A stretch of 50,000 nt of DNA from Neocallimastix lanati (nom. inval.) (Eukaryota > Neocallimastigomycota > Neocallimastigomycetes > Neocallimastigales > Neocallimastigaceae): contig JACVTC010000026.1 in assembly GCA_016946835.1 (NCBI GenBank), positions 255,001 through 305,000 of the forward strand, written 5' to 3'. The translations under genes and the position numbers were made by a program. Positions 1-15,045 of the stretch are shown here, piece after piece. Within the stretch, counting starts at the first letter, position 1. Each line of letters opens with the position of its first letter. The notes beneath the pieces were generated by a model that was given only the letters and a program-made list of their open reading frames with translations, searched no databases and had not been told where the DNA came from.

Positions 1-299
1 AATATAATAAATATTATAAATTAGTAAAATTATTATTATTGTTGTTGTTGTTGATATTATTATTATTATTATATTTTGTTTTGTTTTATTTTTTTTTAAT
101 TATTCTCTTTTTCTTGTTACTTTTTAAAATTTAAAAATTATATATATATATATAATATTATTATTATTAAAAAAATTTATTTTAAAATTAATTACTATTA
201 CAATTATTTTATAATAATTATAAAAACCAACTATTAGTGACTGAAAAAAAAAAAAAAAAGTTATGGATTTATTAAAATACTTAAATAATACTATAAAAA

Positions 300-790
300 T
301 ATAAATTAAAATATGACGAAAAAGGAGAAATAACTGCATATTCAGATGCCGTCTTTGCAGGGGACATAAATGATAGAAAATCAATCTCTAGATATATAAT
401 ATCATTTGGAAAATGTCCAATTAGTTGTTCATCCAAAAAAACAAGCAATAGTTGCAACTTTAACTACAGAGGCTGAGTACATCAGTACCTCAGAATGCAA
501 TAAAAAAGTACTTTTGTTTAAAAACATATTTAAAGAAATCTTAAATTTCGACAAAACATAAATATTATTAAAGGACTATTTATCAAGTAAAGCAAGTATG
601 GAAAATGGTGATCTTAATACATAATTAAAACACAAAGAAATAAAATATTATTATAGCAAAGATTACATTGACAAGAAAATTATAAAATTAGAATGAAACA
701 GCACAAACTATATGTTTGCTGATATATAAACTAAAAACGTTAATGAATCAATAATGACCTGCTTTGCAAATAAAAATTTTATTAAATAAA
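300..790 (+). pseudogene. Decayed Ty1/copia RNase H fragment
   Basis: Translation of 320-790 gives the C-terminal RNase H part of a copia pol: a YSDAVFAGDINDRKS stretch near 336-380, then after a +1 shift near 440 the TEAEYISTSEC motif and a FKNIFKEIL tail to about 545. Later pieces (KASMENGDL, LKHKEIKYYY, ADI) match the order of the RNase H end in copia element B of this window. In-frame stops occur near 560, 622, 694 and 728, and at least one frameshift is present, so it is dead. The second Asp of the usual SDADFAG motif is Val here. A purine patch (GATAGGAA) at about 802-810, followed by TGTTA, may be the remains of the polypurine tract and 3' LTR start. The rest of the element lies outside the window or is lost. 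Confidence 0.8.
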
Positions 791-1930
791 ATAATTTAAT
801 ATGATAGGAATGTTAAAAAATAATTAATTAATAATTTAGATTTTTTAATTAGTAATCATAGATTTCATTGAATAGTGACATTAATACACATGACTTTATC
901 ATTGATATACGGGACTTTTATGTGCAATAATTTATAAGCAGTGGGTTTTAAATAATGGTAGTTTAGTAAATTTTATTAATAAAATTATAATATTCGTACA
1001 ATTAAAATAATAATTCTAATTCCTAAAAATTTACAAGAGAGTTCACTATTTCTAATATAAATAATTTAATCTATTTATAAGAAATAGGTAATATATTAAT
1101 TATATATTCTAATATATAGAAATATATAAATTTTATATGAATTAAAGTATTATAATTATTATAATTATAATAATACATATTGAAATAAAATAAAATAAAA
1201 TAATTATTATCAAAAAGATATAAATTTAATATTTAATAATTATTATTAAATATACAAATATGTTACTACACATATTTGTTTTATATCATCATTAGTAATA
1301 CAATGATAATAGGAGAATATTTTATTTTATTACACCACATTTAAAGTGTATATAAAAAGCATGACTTTATTTTATGTAAAATCTTTGTAATTACCTTTTA
1401 TTAAATTTAATTAGTAAATAAACTTTTTAAAATCAATCTTTCTTAAAAAATATTATTATTAAACTAATTTAAAACAAATACAAATATGAAATTTTATTTT
1501 TATAAATTGACATTCCATTATTAATATGATTTAATATATAAAATGTAATATTTAATATATAATACATTTTAATATATTTCTTATTTCGAATAGTTACTAA
1601 TTTAGTTTTTATTTATATTAATTTAAAAAAAAAAAAAAAAAATAAAAAAAAAAAGTTTTGCGAAGCAATTATTTTTTTTTTTTTTTATTTTTTTACTATT
1701 AAACTTTTGATAAAAATAAAAAAATTATACATCATTTAAACTTTATATTGTTATAATTTTTATATTATTTAATAAATAACTATTTATTTCTTTTTAATAA
1801 TATAATGTTAATTTTATTATAATAATATTTTATTTTTAATAATTTAATAAAAAAAAAAAAATTGAAAATTTTATATTTTACGTTTTAATATATTTTTTTT
1901 TATTATTAAAAAAGAATCTTAAATAAAAAA
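791..1930. other. Intergenic A+T-rich stretch, possible LTR remnant
   Basis: No gene seen. TGTTA at 811 directly follows the purine patch that ends the copia relic, so the first few hundred bases may be a worn 3' LTR, but I cannot fix its end. Homopolymer A and T runs lie at 1625-1690. The last part is the presumed promoter/5' UTR of the gene at 1931. Confidence 0.4.
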
Positions 1931-4747
<2,817 letters not shown>

Positions 4748-4951
4748 CATTTTCGACATTTTCAAATTAAAATTAAAATTAAAATATATATATATATATA
4801 TATTATTTAACCGATTTATTTAAAGAGAATGTTTTAAATATAAATTAATTCAATATTAATTATATTTTATACATTTAAATATATTAAGTAATAATTTATA
4901 TCAATCATTTCAATATTATTATTTTATTACATTAAAATATAATTTATCTAT

Positions 4952-4982
<31 letters not shown>

Positions 4983-5526
4983 CTTTTTTCCAATTACTTT
5001 TACTTTTTATTTTATATAATAAAATTCATCCATTATCAAAACTTATTATTATTAATATTCTGATAATAAACAAAGTATTTAATTATATATATATAAATAT
5101 AATACCTTCATTACTATCATTTTGTTAGAGTAATTTAAATAATATAATAATATAATAATAATAATAATAATAATAATTATATTTTACTTTTTATTTATCT
5201 CCACTTAAAAAAAAAAAAAAAAAAAAAAAAAACTTATATAAATAAATAATGTAATATATAATATACATTGTAATAATATAAACTTTATTAAACATTGTAA
5301 TAATAAAAATTCAATTTTCTTTTTTATACTTTATTTATATAATAATTATTTATTATTTTTGTTTAGTTTACTTTTTTTTTTTAAAATATTTTCAATTTAT
5401 TAAATTTCTAATAAATAGTAATATAATAAAATAAATTTTAGTTATATATTATTATTATTTTTTTTTTTTTTTTTATTTTTTTTTTTTATTTATTTATTTA
5501 TTTAAAAAATATTTCTTGATAGTATT

Positions 5527-5574
<48 letters not shown>

Positions 5575-5959
5575 AAAAAAAAAAAAAATAAAAATAATAA
5601 TAATAATAATAATAATTTTTAAATATAAAAATCAGATAACTATTGTTTTTTGTTTTGTTTTTTGTTTTTTGTTTTTCTTTTAATACTTTAAGAAATTTTA
5701 ATATTAATTTAAAAATTATTGTTGTATTTACAGAATATTTAAAAATACTGCTTAATAAATTTTGGATAATAAATACATGATTACGTAAAATATAATTATA
5801 ATTAGATATAACTTTATTATCAAAAAGACAAAAAAACATTGTAAAAAAAAAATAATAATAATAATAAAATAAATATAAAAATAAAAAATAAATAAAATAA
5901 AAATTAAAATTAAATAAAATAAAATAACTAATAAACTAATTTGTTTTAGTTATTCTTGA
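4748..5959. other. Intergenic region between convergent genes
   Basis: This is 3' flanking DNA of two genes that face each other. It contains TA dinucleotide runs (4668-4682, 4784-4801, 5533-5558), a TTTA run at about 4949-4982, a TAA run at about 5145-5176, and A and T homopolymers at 5207-5230, 5459-5490 and 5560-5590. No ORF with believable composition is present. Confidence 0.7.
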
Positions 5960-7326
5960 TTAATTCCTTTTTTTGGCTTTACATTGAACAAACCATACTT
6001 TTGAATCAACATCTTTTAAATTTTTAATTTGATATTGATTTCCTAATATAAAAAAATCAAAATTATATATAATAATATAATTTATTTATTAATTAATACT
6101 TTGATATTTTTATATTATCTTTTAATATATATTAATATTGAATTTTTACCTTTTGGTACCATAAAATGATCACCTGCATATACAGTAAATGAGGTTTTAT
6201 GAATTTGAACTTCTATTTCACCAGTCATTACAAAGAACAACTAAAATTATAATTTAAATATATATATATATATATATATAATACTTTATGATTAAAATAT
6301 AATATTTATAAATATAAATTTATAATAATTAAAAAATTATAAAATATTCTCTACTAATTACCAATATATTGTCTTTTGAATTTCTATTTGGTTTAAATGA
6401 ATCTTTTGGAAATAGTAATAAACCTGTTGCAAATATTAAATCTTCTGAAAATATTTTTGTAAATCTATAAGAACTATTATTAACAGGTTGAGGTTTTAAC
6501 ATTTTTTGCGTAACCGCTATTCCTATTTTATCATAATTAATTTTAAAAAGGAAATAAGAAGAAAAATTATAATGATAAAATAAGTAAATAGATAAAAAAA
6601 TAAATAAATTTTGTAAATAAATTTTATAAAATTGAAACAAAACAATTTTTTTTTTTTTTATTTCTACTAACTCTTTTTTGATTCCTTCTTGGTATATATA
6701 TCACATGTTGTAAATTCATCCTTAAACTCATGAGATAAAGATTTGGAGAAATCTACTTCAGAATTAATTAAACTTAATGCTTTAATTGGGCTGGTTGATG
6801 CATCGACTGTTTTAACCAATTGATGTTTTTCCGTTTCTTCTTTTTTAATTACTTTCCTAGTTCTTCTCTTTTTTTTTCTCATCCATTGATTTTCTTTTTC
6901 TATTTCTTGTTCTCTTTTTATTTGTCTTTCTTTAATTTGATCTTCATTTAATACTAATAAATCTTCTGGTCTTTCACCTTCCCAATACTTACAAGGAGGT
7001 ATTCTCTTTCTTGAACTTTTTCTTAATGGAACTTCTTCTATTTCATATCGTTTTCTTTTATGGGTAGTACCAGTATTAACATTAACACTAACAGTAACAC
7101 TAGGACTATTCTTTTTTTTACCTTTTGTTTTTGATTTTGATTTGGATTTTGAAATTGACGTTGTCGTTGACGTCGACGCTGACGCTGATGTTGACGCTAT
7201 TGTATTATTTACTTGATTATTTATTTCATTTTCATCATTATCACCTTTTTCATTATGTTCATATTGATCAATATTAATTGCTATTTCTTCATCTAATATA
7301 AAAATGCGAATAAAGTAATTACAATT

Positions 7327-7368
<42 letters not shown>

Positions 7369-8679
7369 TTTATTGTCAAGTTTTATATTATAACACATAT
7401 TTCAATAATTACTTTCTTCGTTAGTATCCTGTTGTATTATCTCGTTATTTGATATATCAAAATCAATATTATCAATGTTAAAATCATTATTAAAATCATT
7501 ATCATCATCACTGTCATTTGTATTATTATTAATATCATTATTACTTGAGGTATTTTTTTCTACAGTTTCTGAAGTTTCTTTTTGTTGAACTTTATTCCTT
7601 GAATTAAATTTACTATCAACTGATTCATTATTTAATTTTAAAGTACTTATTTCATTAGGCTCCTTAGTTTTTTTATTAGTTTTTTCCTTTTTATTTTCTC
7701 TAATTTCTAATTCTTTTTTATCAATTTCAACTTCTTTCTTTTTCTCATGTTCATTAACTCTTTCTATTTTTTCAATTGAAGTGGTTGATGACTCTTTAGT
7801 AATACTCATATCTGAAATACTTTTATTATCATTATTATTATTTTCACCATTAAAATCTATATTATTTTGTGATATATCATTTATATCAATTAAATCATTA
7901 TTATCATTTTTTGATATTGATTCTCTATTTTCTTCATTATTAAAATGGTCCAATAATAACGACTGGCGTGTAATTCTTTTTGACGATCGCTTTTTATTTG
8001 ATAATTCTTTAATTTCTTGGTATTCTGGGTATGAAGAATCACTATTATATTTATTATTATTGTCATTTCTATTTTTGTTATTATTGTTTTTTTTATTATT
8101 ATCCATTAATGAATATACAATTTCTTCAGAATCTTCACTATCATAATCATAAATATCACTTTCAGATTCTGAATTAGAAGTATAATGTAAATCAAGTTCA
8201 GTTTCAGTATCAGAACTTCTGTATTTACTATTACGAAACTTAAATTTATTTGAAGATTTCCGTTCACCATTACCAACATCTATTATAATTTCATCATCAT
8301 CAGATGATTCTGTTTCAAATATTTCATCTTTTTCTTCATTATTAATTTTCAAATTTTCTTCATCACTACTAATATCTTTAATATCTTCTTCATATTCATA
8401 TATTTTATCCTGTGTTATTGATTTTGAATTCATTGAATTAACATTTTCTTTATTATTCTCATCTATCATCTTTTTTCGCAATTTTGCTTCCTGTAAAGCA
8501 TTATATGAATACAATGAATTATTTTCATTATTTAATTTTGATGCTTTTAATACTGAATTTAATACTGGTGTCATGTCTATTTTTGATTTTGATGGTGTTT
8601 CCTCTATAATTTTTTGAAGTCTTTCAACTGCCTCTATATAAATTAATAATATATAAATTATTATAATATTTGTAAAATA

Positions 8680-8717
<38 letters not shown>

Positions 8718-9612
8718 AAAAAAAAAAACTTGAAAAATCTAAATTATGTTATATTTACCTTCTAATGACATTGATATTTCTTTATTATTATTTTTTATTT
8801 TATTATCTTTCATAATTAAATAATAAAATTATAATTTATGATTAAAAATTTTTTTATTTATCTTAAATATATATTATAAAAAACTTTACAATAATTAAAT
8901 ATACACTTACTTTGAATTAAAAATGGTTCTTTTATTTCATTTTCACTATTTTCTACATTATTATTTAAATTTTCTTCATTTTTTTCACTATTATCATTAC
9001 TCTCATCAATTCCATCTGTCGTCTCTCCATTATTTGAATATCCATCAATAGTATCTAATTCATCTTTATCATCAGGATCTTCACTTTCATCATCAGATTC
9101 ATCTTCTCCAAAAAAATCTGATATATTATCCATTCCATCTGAATCCTTTTCTACGCTCTTACGTCTTTTTCCTGTTTTTCTATTCAATATCAATTTTATT
9201 ATATTTTGAATTAATTTTAAATTTAAATATTTTCAAAATTTCATTTATATTATGTTAAATATTATTTTACAAAATTAACTTTATTAGGGAAAAAAATAAT
9301 TATAATACATATAAAATAATTTAAAATAAATATAAAATTATGCATTATTATATACCTGCCAACATTTGCAATATCATAAAAATAACTTAAATGTTTTTCT
9401 GGAACTAAATACTTTTAAGTTTAAAAATTAATTATTAAAAATTAAATTTTAAAATTTAAATTCTTTAAGAAAAAAAATTAAATTCAATAATAATTATAAT
9501 GATACAAAAAATAAATAATTACTTTATCAATTGTACTAATATTACTACTCTGACTTTGACTTAAATACGAATGTTGTGATGAAGAATTTCCCTCTATTAG
9601 AGAAACCTCCAT
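5960..9612 (-). CDS. MIF2: Centromere protein C homologue (CENP-C/Mif2), 9 exons
   Basis: Exons on the minus strand: 9612-9523, 9411-9356, 9179-8911, 8806-8759, 8633-7413, 7292-6672, 6522-6362, 6240-6150, 6042-5960; they join in frame to 880 codons (879 residues). Three landmarks identify it. An N-terminal block at about residues 47-72 (GRKTGKRRKS ... GMDNISDFF) resembles the Mif2 N-terminal region that contacts the Mis12 complex. A CENP-C motif at residues 652-665 (RKSSRKRIPPCKYW) is the segment known to bind the CENP-A nucleosome. A C-terminal cupin dimerisation domain runs from about 780 to 875 (GLLLFPKDSF, GEIEVQIHKTSF, AGDHFMVPKGNQYQIKN, WFVQCK). Between them lie about 570 residues of acidic, Asn/Ser-rich low-complexity sequence, then a basic KSKSKSKTKGKKK stretch just before the motif. 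The expected job is linking centromeric chromatin to the outer kinetochore. Identification is strong; the exon 3/4 acceptor (8808-8807) is the least certain join. Confidence 0.93.
7328..7362. repeat. A-homopolymer in CENP-C intron 5
   Basis: A run of about 35 A on the plus strand, read as poly-T in the sense direction, upstream of the exon 6 acceptor. It is one of several such runs in introns of this window and probably acts as the pyrimidine tract. Confidence 0.85.
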
Positions 9613-9734
9613 ATTTAAATATTAATCTATTAAATTTTATAATTTCTTTATCTTAAAAATATTAAATAAATATAAAATATGTAAGTAAATAAAAAAATAA
9701 ATAATATTTAATCTTTAAAAATAAAAAATAAAAA

Positions 9735-9766
<32 letters not shown>

Positions 9767-10842
9767 AATTATATTGAATAATATTAATAATTTAAATTAT
9801 TTACAATCTTATTTATTTAATTATATAATTTATATACATTTAAATTATATATATAATTTTTTTAATGATAAAAATTAATAGTTATAAAATTTTAAAGGTT
9901 AAAAATGAATGAAAAATTTGCAAACTAATGGATTAGTTTATTTTTAATTTAAAAATAATCTAAATTTTGTATGAATATAATTTTTTTTTTTAATTTATTA
10001 TACATTTTTATTTACTTTAACTTAACAGTTATTCTTGTTATTATTGTGTTTTTGAGAAATTTTCTATTAAATTTATAAATACTAAAAAAAATAAATTTTT
10101 ATATATTTATAATTTTTATTATTAAAAAAAAACTATTTATATATAATAATTTTTTTAATAAATATATTAAATTAATTATTTAATAATAATAATACTTAAT
10201 AACTATGTATTCAAAATATTTTTTATTCTCTGTTTATATAAGTTTTTTGATGAATAAATTTATTCTTTCGAATAAAGAATTGTCAAATTGAAGCAGTAAA
10301 TATTATTTTTATTATTAATATGATTTTTATATAATTCACAGAATTATTATCATATTTATAACTTTAAAATAAAAATTTATTAAGTTTATTTGTACATAAA
10401 ATCTATTCAACTTTATTATTTTGAAAATTGTTAAAATCATTAAAATTAAAATTTGATTATTAATTTTGAAAAAAAAAAACTTTGAAAAAACTTAAAGTTT
10501 ATTAGGATGAATATTATTTGTTTACTAAAAATTTATTTGTTAAAAAAGAATAGTTCGTAGTAATACAAAAAAAAAAAAAAAAAAAAAAAGAACTATTTAA
10601 TATTATTTTTTATTTATATAACAAAAGTTTTTTTTTTTTTAAAAAAAAAAAAACATATTATTTTATATATTAAATAATTATGATATAATCATAATTTAAA
10701 TCTATGTAATATAATAATTGATAAAAATCGAATTTAAGAATATAATCGAAATATCATCATTTAATTTTTAAATATTTATTCCTATTATTTTTTTTTTCAT
10801 TTGTAGTATTTTGAGTTGGGACTGAATTTAAATTCTAAAAAA
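9613..10842. other. Divergent intergenic region
   Basis: About 1.2 kb separates the divergent CENP-C gene and the small plus-strand ORF at 10843. It is A+T-rich with A runs at 9739-9762 and 10567-10588 and a T/A inverted run at about 10628-10653. A splice-acceptor-like TTTGTAG ends at 10806, so an upstream exon of the next gene may be hidden here, but I could not find one with support. Confidence 0.6.
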
Positions 10843-11088
10843 ATGATGAAATTAAGTAAAATTGAAAAAATTGGTCAACCACCAATTTTTCCTGATAATG
10901 ACGTTGAAACATATTTTATTCCATCACTTTCTCCTAAGAAAAATAATTTCAAAAATCCAAATAATGCAGAAGTATTAAAAGCTGAAATACCAATTACTCC
11001 AATTGCACCAAAGTTAGAATTAGATGAAGGCTTATCATTTATGTGTGAACCAATATATAAACCATCATTTTTCTTTTCTAAAAAGTAA
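10843..11088 (+). CDS. Short unrecognised ORF, possibly one exon of a larger gene
   Basis: It has 81 codons from the first ATG (a second ATG follows at once). Composition is unlike the random A+T-rich background: Pro-rich with Ile, Thr and Glu, for example IPITPIAPKLELDEG in the second half. The frame stays open upstream to a possible acceptor (TAG ending at 10806), and GTAAAT at 11085 could be a donor, so this may be an internal exon. I do not recognise the protein. Its neighbours on the same strand, starting at 11265 and 13074, are also orphans and could belong to the same transcript; the sequence does not decide this. Confidence 0.45.
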   Translation: MMKLSKIEKIGQPPIFPDNDVETYFIPSLSPKKNNFKNPNNAEVLKAEIPITPIAPKLELDEGLSFMCEPIYKPSFFFSKK

Positions 11089-11264
11089 ATACATAAAATA
11101 TATATATTTTAATTATTATCATTTTATACACAAATATTAATATATAACATTTAAGTAGCAGATATTAAAAAAAAATTTTTTTATACTTTTTATATTAATT
11201 TTTGATTATTTTATCGAAAATTATTAATATATTTTAATTATTAATTATTATAATAATAATATAT

Positions 11265-12857
11265 ATGAAAATTTTAACATATTATGTTATTATTGTTTTA
11301 ATGATAACAAGATCAGAATCAAATGAAGAGCAAAATGAAAATTATAGTTATAATGGAAATAATGAAGTTGAAGAAAGTGAAAAAAGAAATCAAAATAATA
11401 TTGAGAGCAAACTATCATTAATCAAATCCAAAAGTAATGATTCTTTGGCAGTAAGAAAGAAACAGTTAACAGAAAAACGAAGTAAGAAGCACGAAACTGT
11501 CTTAAGAAATTCTATAAAAGATTTAAGAAATTGTTATGATAATTCGTCATCAAAAACTCGTATAAAGAAAAAAAAAAGTAAGAAAACTATGAAAAAAAGT
11601 AGTTCATCGTTATTTTCATCGTCAACACCATCTTCTTCATCAACAACTGTTTCACGAAATAGTATGCTTGGTTTAAATAGAAATGAATTAAAAAATGGTA
11701 ACAGAAGTTTAAGAAGTCCTAGTGATAAAAAAGTAGTAATTAAAAAACCAATTAATTATTTAAGAAGTAATAGTAAATCAAATCTAAATACAAAAAGTAG
11801 ATATATGCTATTATCAAGTAATTCCTCAAATAGTGTAAAAGTTCGAAAAGATAAATCATCGAGTGGGGATTCAAAATTAAATAAAAAGAAGGGAAAGATG
11901 AATGTTTCTCTTCCTTTATCAATATCTATTCCTTATTCATCATCTAAAAAAGGAGGTAGAACATCATCAAAGAGTCAGAAAGTTAAAAGTTCAAGTTCCA
12001 CTATTGAACGTAAAAATGCATCCATTAAAGGAAAATCAGAAGGAAGAAAAATTAAATTACCATTAAATATATCGTTGTCTGTTACAACGTCAAATATTAA
12101 TGATAGTAATGATGAAGAAAACGAAAATTCTAGTAGTAACAGTGTAGTAGAGGAAGGCTTTGATAGTAGTTATTGTAATAATAATTTTAATAATTGTAAT
12201 ACTAATAACATAACAACCGATCCTCAATACTGTAATCCTGATAATGAAAATGAAAATGACGAATCCAATAAAAAAAATTATATTATAGAAAATATTATTG
12301 TTAATAATGAAAATGAAAAAATATTTTCACCAAAAACTATGTATGCTACTTATAATAATGACTATCCAGAAGAAACAAGTGACAATCAAAATTCAGAATA
12401 TGAACAAGAATTATTAAAACGAGATTTTTTTAGTAACATGGCTCGCAATAAAATGAATTATTCAAGTAGTGAAACTGATAAAATGTATTATTATGAAATA
12501 AATGAAGATCAAAAAGAAAATATTAATTCAAATCAAATTATTCAAATTAATAACAATAATAATAGTAATAAAAATATCAATATTGAAAATAATGAAAATA
12601 ATAATATTAATAAAAGATTATTAAATAAAAGTATTAATAATATTATACAAAAATCTAAAAAAATATTATTAAAAAAAACTGGAAAAAATGTTGAAACATG
12701 GTCAACAAAAAGTGAACCTATTGATTACTCAGAAAACGAAAATAGAAAATCAACAACTAATAAAAAGACTTTAATAAAAAATTCTCAAAAAGTTACTAAT
12801 ATAATGAATAACAATTTAATATATAATAATGATGAATATGTACGTAATAAAATATAA
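11265..12857 (+). CDS. Ser/Lys/Asn-rich low-complexity protein, 530 residues
   Basis: A single uninterrupted frame of 530 codons. The first 16 residues (MKILTYYVIIVLMITR) are hydrophobic and could be a signal peptide or anchor; alternatively the start may be an artefact and a real exon may begin at an acceptor-like ACAAG at 11307-11311. Residues 90-270 are dominated by Lys and Ser, including a long Ser/Thr patch around 115-135 and several KKxK clusters that could be nuclear localisation signals. Residues 275-450 are acidic and Asn-rich, and the C-terminus is again Lys/Asn-rich. No folded domain can be recognised. Composition argues for an intrinsically disordered protein. The 3' end runs straight into a tandem duplication. 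Confidence 0.6.
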   Translation: MKILTYYVIIVLMITRSESNEEQNENYSYNGNNEVEESEKRNQNNIESKLSLIKSKSNDSLAVRKKQLTEKRSKKHETVLRNSIKDLRNCYDNSSSKTRIKKKKSKKTMKKSSSSLFSSSTPSSSSTTVSRNSMLGLNRNELKNGNRSLRSPSDKKVVIKKPINYLRSNSKSNLNTKSRYMLLSSNSSNSVKVRKDKSSSGDSKLNKKKGKMNVSLPLSISIPYSSSKKGGRTSSKSQKVKSSSSTIERKNASIKGKSEGRKIKLPLNISLSVTTSNINDSNDEENENSSSNSVVEEGFDSSYCNNNFNNCNTNNITTDPQYCNPDNENENDESNKKNYIIENIIVNNENEKIFSPKTMYATYNNDYPEETSDNQNSEYEQELLKRDFFSNMARNKMNYSSSETDKMYYYEINEDQKENINSNQIIQINNNNNSNKNINIENNENNNINKRLLNKSINNIIQKSKKILLKKTGKNVETWSTKSEPIDYSENENRKSTTNKKTLIKNSQKVTNIMNNNLIYNNDEYVRNKI

Positions 12858-13010
12858 TAATAATAATTATTATGAAAATTAAATTTTTATTTGAATTAAT
12901 TTTTTTTTTTTTTTTTAAATATGTATTTATTTTAATATAATAATAATAATTATTATGAAAATTAAATTTTTATTTGAATTTATTTTTTTTAAATATGTAT
13001 TTATTTTATT
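12850..13010 (+). repeat. Two-copy tandem duplication after the 11265-12857 ORF
   Basis: About 80 bp occurs twice in a row: copy 1 about 12852-12937 and copy 2 about 12938-13008. Each has TAATAATAATTATTATGAAA, then TTTTTATTTGAATT, a T run and AAATATGTATTTATTTT. The copies differ mainly in the length of the T run (longer in copy 1). The first copy includes the stop codon of the upstream ORF. Confidence 0.85.
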
Positions 13011-13073
13011 ATTAATTAAAAACAATTTAATATAAAATATTAAATTAAATACATATAGAATATAGCATATGAT

Positions 13074-15045
13074 ATGCCCCCTGATTATAGTATGATTCCA
13101 TGTTCGCCACCACGTTCAGAACATTTATTACCATCAGCACCTTCATCAATTTATAATGAAAAATATGTAGCAAAACAAAATGTAACTGATGTAATAATGA
13201 AAGAATCTCAAAATGAGAGAAATATAGTTAATATAAAATCATTATGCACTAATAATATAAATGAAACAAAAAATATGAAAAATACATTAGATAATACATC
13301 TTCCCCAAATAATAATAATGATGAAAACAAAGGTTACAACTCAAATGATTATTACAACAATAATGATACAAATTTCAACAACTCCAGCATTCCATATGAT
13401 TTAAGAGAAAGTTTTAGGAATGAAATTAATGAAAATCAGCAATTACTTCCTCAACAACCAATGATTAAATACAATAATAATTATTATAAATCTAATGATA
13501 TTCAAAATTTACAAGCAGCCCATTTATCATTAAATACTAAGAATTTAACACCACTTTATCATGGTGAATACATGGATAATAAATATAGTGTAAATTACTT
13601 TACTGATTTAAATTATAATATGTATCAATATAATGATAATTATAATAATAAATATCAAAATAATAATGGTTATAATACAACTAATGATAATAATAATAAA
13701 GTTAATAATAGTAATTATATTATTGATATTAATAATACTGACATCAGTTCTAAAAATAAAAACAAGAGTAAAAAAAATCAACATTATAACAGACATATGA
13801 TGTTATTAAATAATTATGAATCTATACCTTCTGATTCTAATAATGATAACGGAATTAAATCTTTTAAAAATGAGTCTAATTATCTTGAATATAAAAGAAA
13901 TTATATTACAAGCAAATCATCTTATTTGCTTTATTCTGCTGGTCAAGATGAACATTTAGTTAAATTGAAAATACCTAAGTTAGATCCAAAAATTTCTTAT
14001 ATTCCTGATGCATCAAGTATACGTTATAATCATCCAGATTTAGAAAAAGTAAGAGATGTGTATGATTATTTTAAAAATGACCATCAAGCAATTGAAGAGC
14101 CAACAAATGATAATGAATTTTTCCAACAAATGCTAAATGCAATTAAAAAACCTAAGTTTTCTGTAACAATAGTCGGTAAGTTTAATATAAAAAAAAACAA
14201 AAAGTAAACAAACAAACAAATAAATAAACAAAGAAACAAAGAAACAAGCTAGCAAGTAATATTAATAGTTATAATAATGATATTTTTTTTTTTTTTTTTT
14301 TTTTTTTTAAGGATATCATCCAACATCGAAGTTAAATTTAAATTATTACAATGATATAAGTATGGGAGAAAATTGGAAAATGGAATGTACTCATATGAGT
14401 AGATTTAAGACACCCACCTTTAAAATTCAGATTAATATGGAAAATATTGTAAACGAGCAATGGACTGAACTCTGTGTTGATAATATTTACTCCTATGCAA
14501 CTGAAATTCCAACATTTAATAAAATTATTGATAATTATGTGAAATCAAGAAAACCTATAAAAAAGATAGAATTAATGACTGTACACTTTAATAATTATTT
14601 TAATTAATACATTAATATATTAATATTATATTAATATATATATATTATAATTATTTTTATAAACTAATGTATATTTTAAAATATAATGTAGAAAGTAATA
14701 TTTGAAAACAGAATGGAATTTGAAAGTGAAATTCAAAAAATGTTTCTTAGTGTCGGCTATTATGATAAAATAGAATTTATATATCACACATCAAAATCGG
14801 GTGTAAAAATTGAAAAAGGTAAAAATTTCCAAGAATTTAATGATAATTTATGTTGGACTTTATGTATTTGGATGTATATGTGGTGGATAATATGGTACCC
14901 TATTATGTGGTGTATTTCTGGAACTGAATTACCGCCGATGATAGCATATTACCAAGCAAGAATTGATATGAATCTATTAAGATGTATTCAACCACTCATA
15001 TTGGAAGGTGCCAGTCAAAAAGATTTATTTGTTGTTACAATTTAA
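13074..15045 (+). CDS. Unrecognised 574-residue protein with Trp-rich hydrophobic segment (3 exons)
   Basis: Spliced model: 13074-14175, 14312-14580, 14692-15045, joining to 575 codons including the stop. Donors are GTAAGT and GTACAC (weak); acceptors are TTTTAAG after a long T run and ATGTAG. The N-terminal 260 residues are Pro/Ser then Asn/Tyr-rich and probably disordered. From about residue 285 the protein looks folded, with a conserved-looking region across the exon 1/2 join (SVTIVG YHPTSKLNLNYYND). Near the C-terminus, NLCWTLCIWMYMWWIIWYPIMWCI forms one long, very Trp-rich hydrophobic stretch (two pieces either side of a Pro), followed by about 45 residues ending in a short beta-like FVVTI. 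It may be a tail-proximal membrane hairpin. I do not recognise the family. It is likely independent of the upstream ORF because of its own Pro-rich start, but this is not certain. Confidence 0.7.

Noticed and set aside
124-384. Minus-strand 86-codon ORF with poly-Phe and Ile/Tyr
   Set aside because: Antisense to the copia relic and made of simple A+T repeats.
7781-8146. Plus-strand 121-codon ORF
   Set aside because: Exact antisense of the acidic part of CENP-C exon 5; hydrophobic composition is the complement of Glu/Asp/Asn codons.
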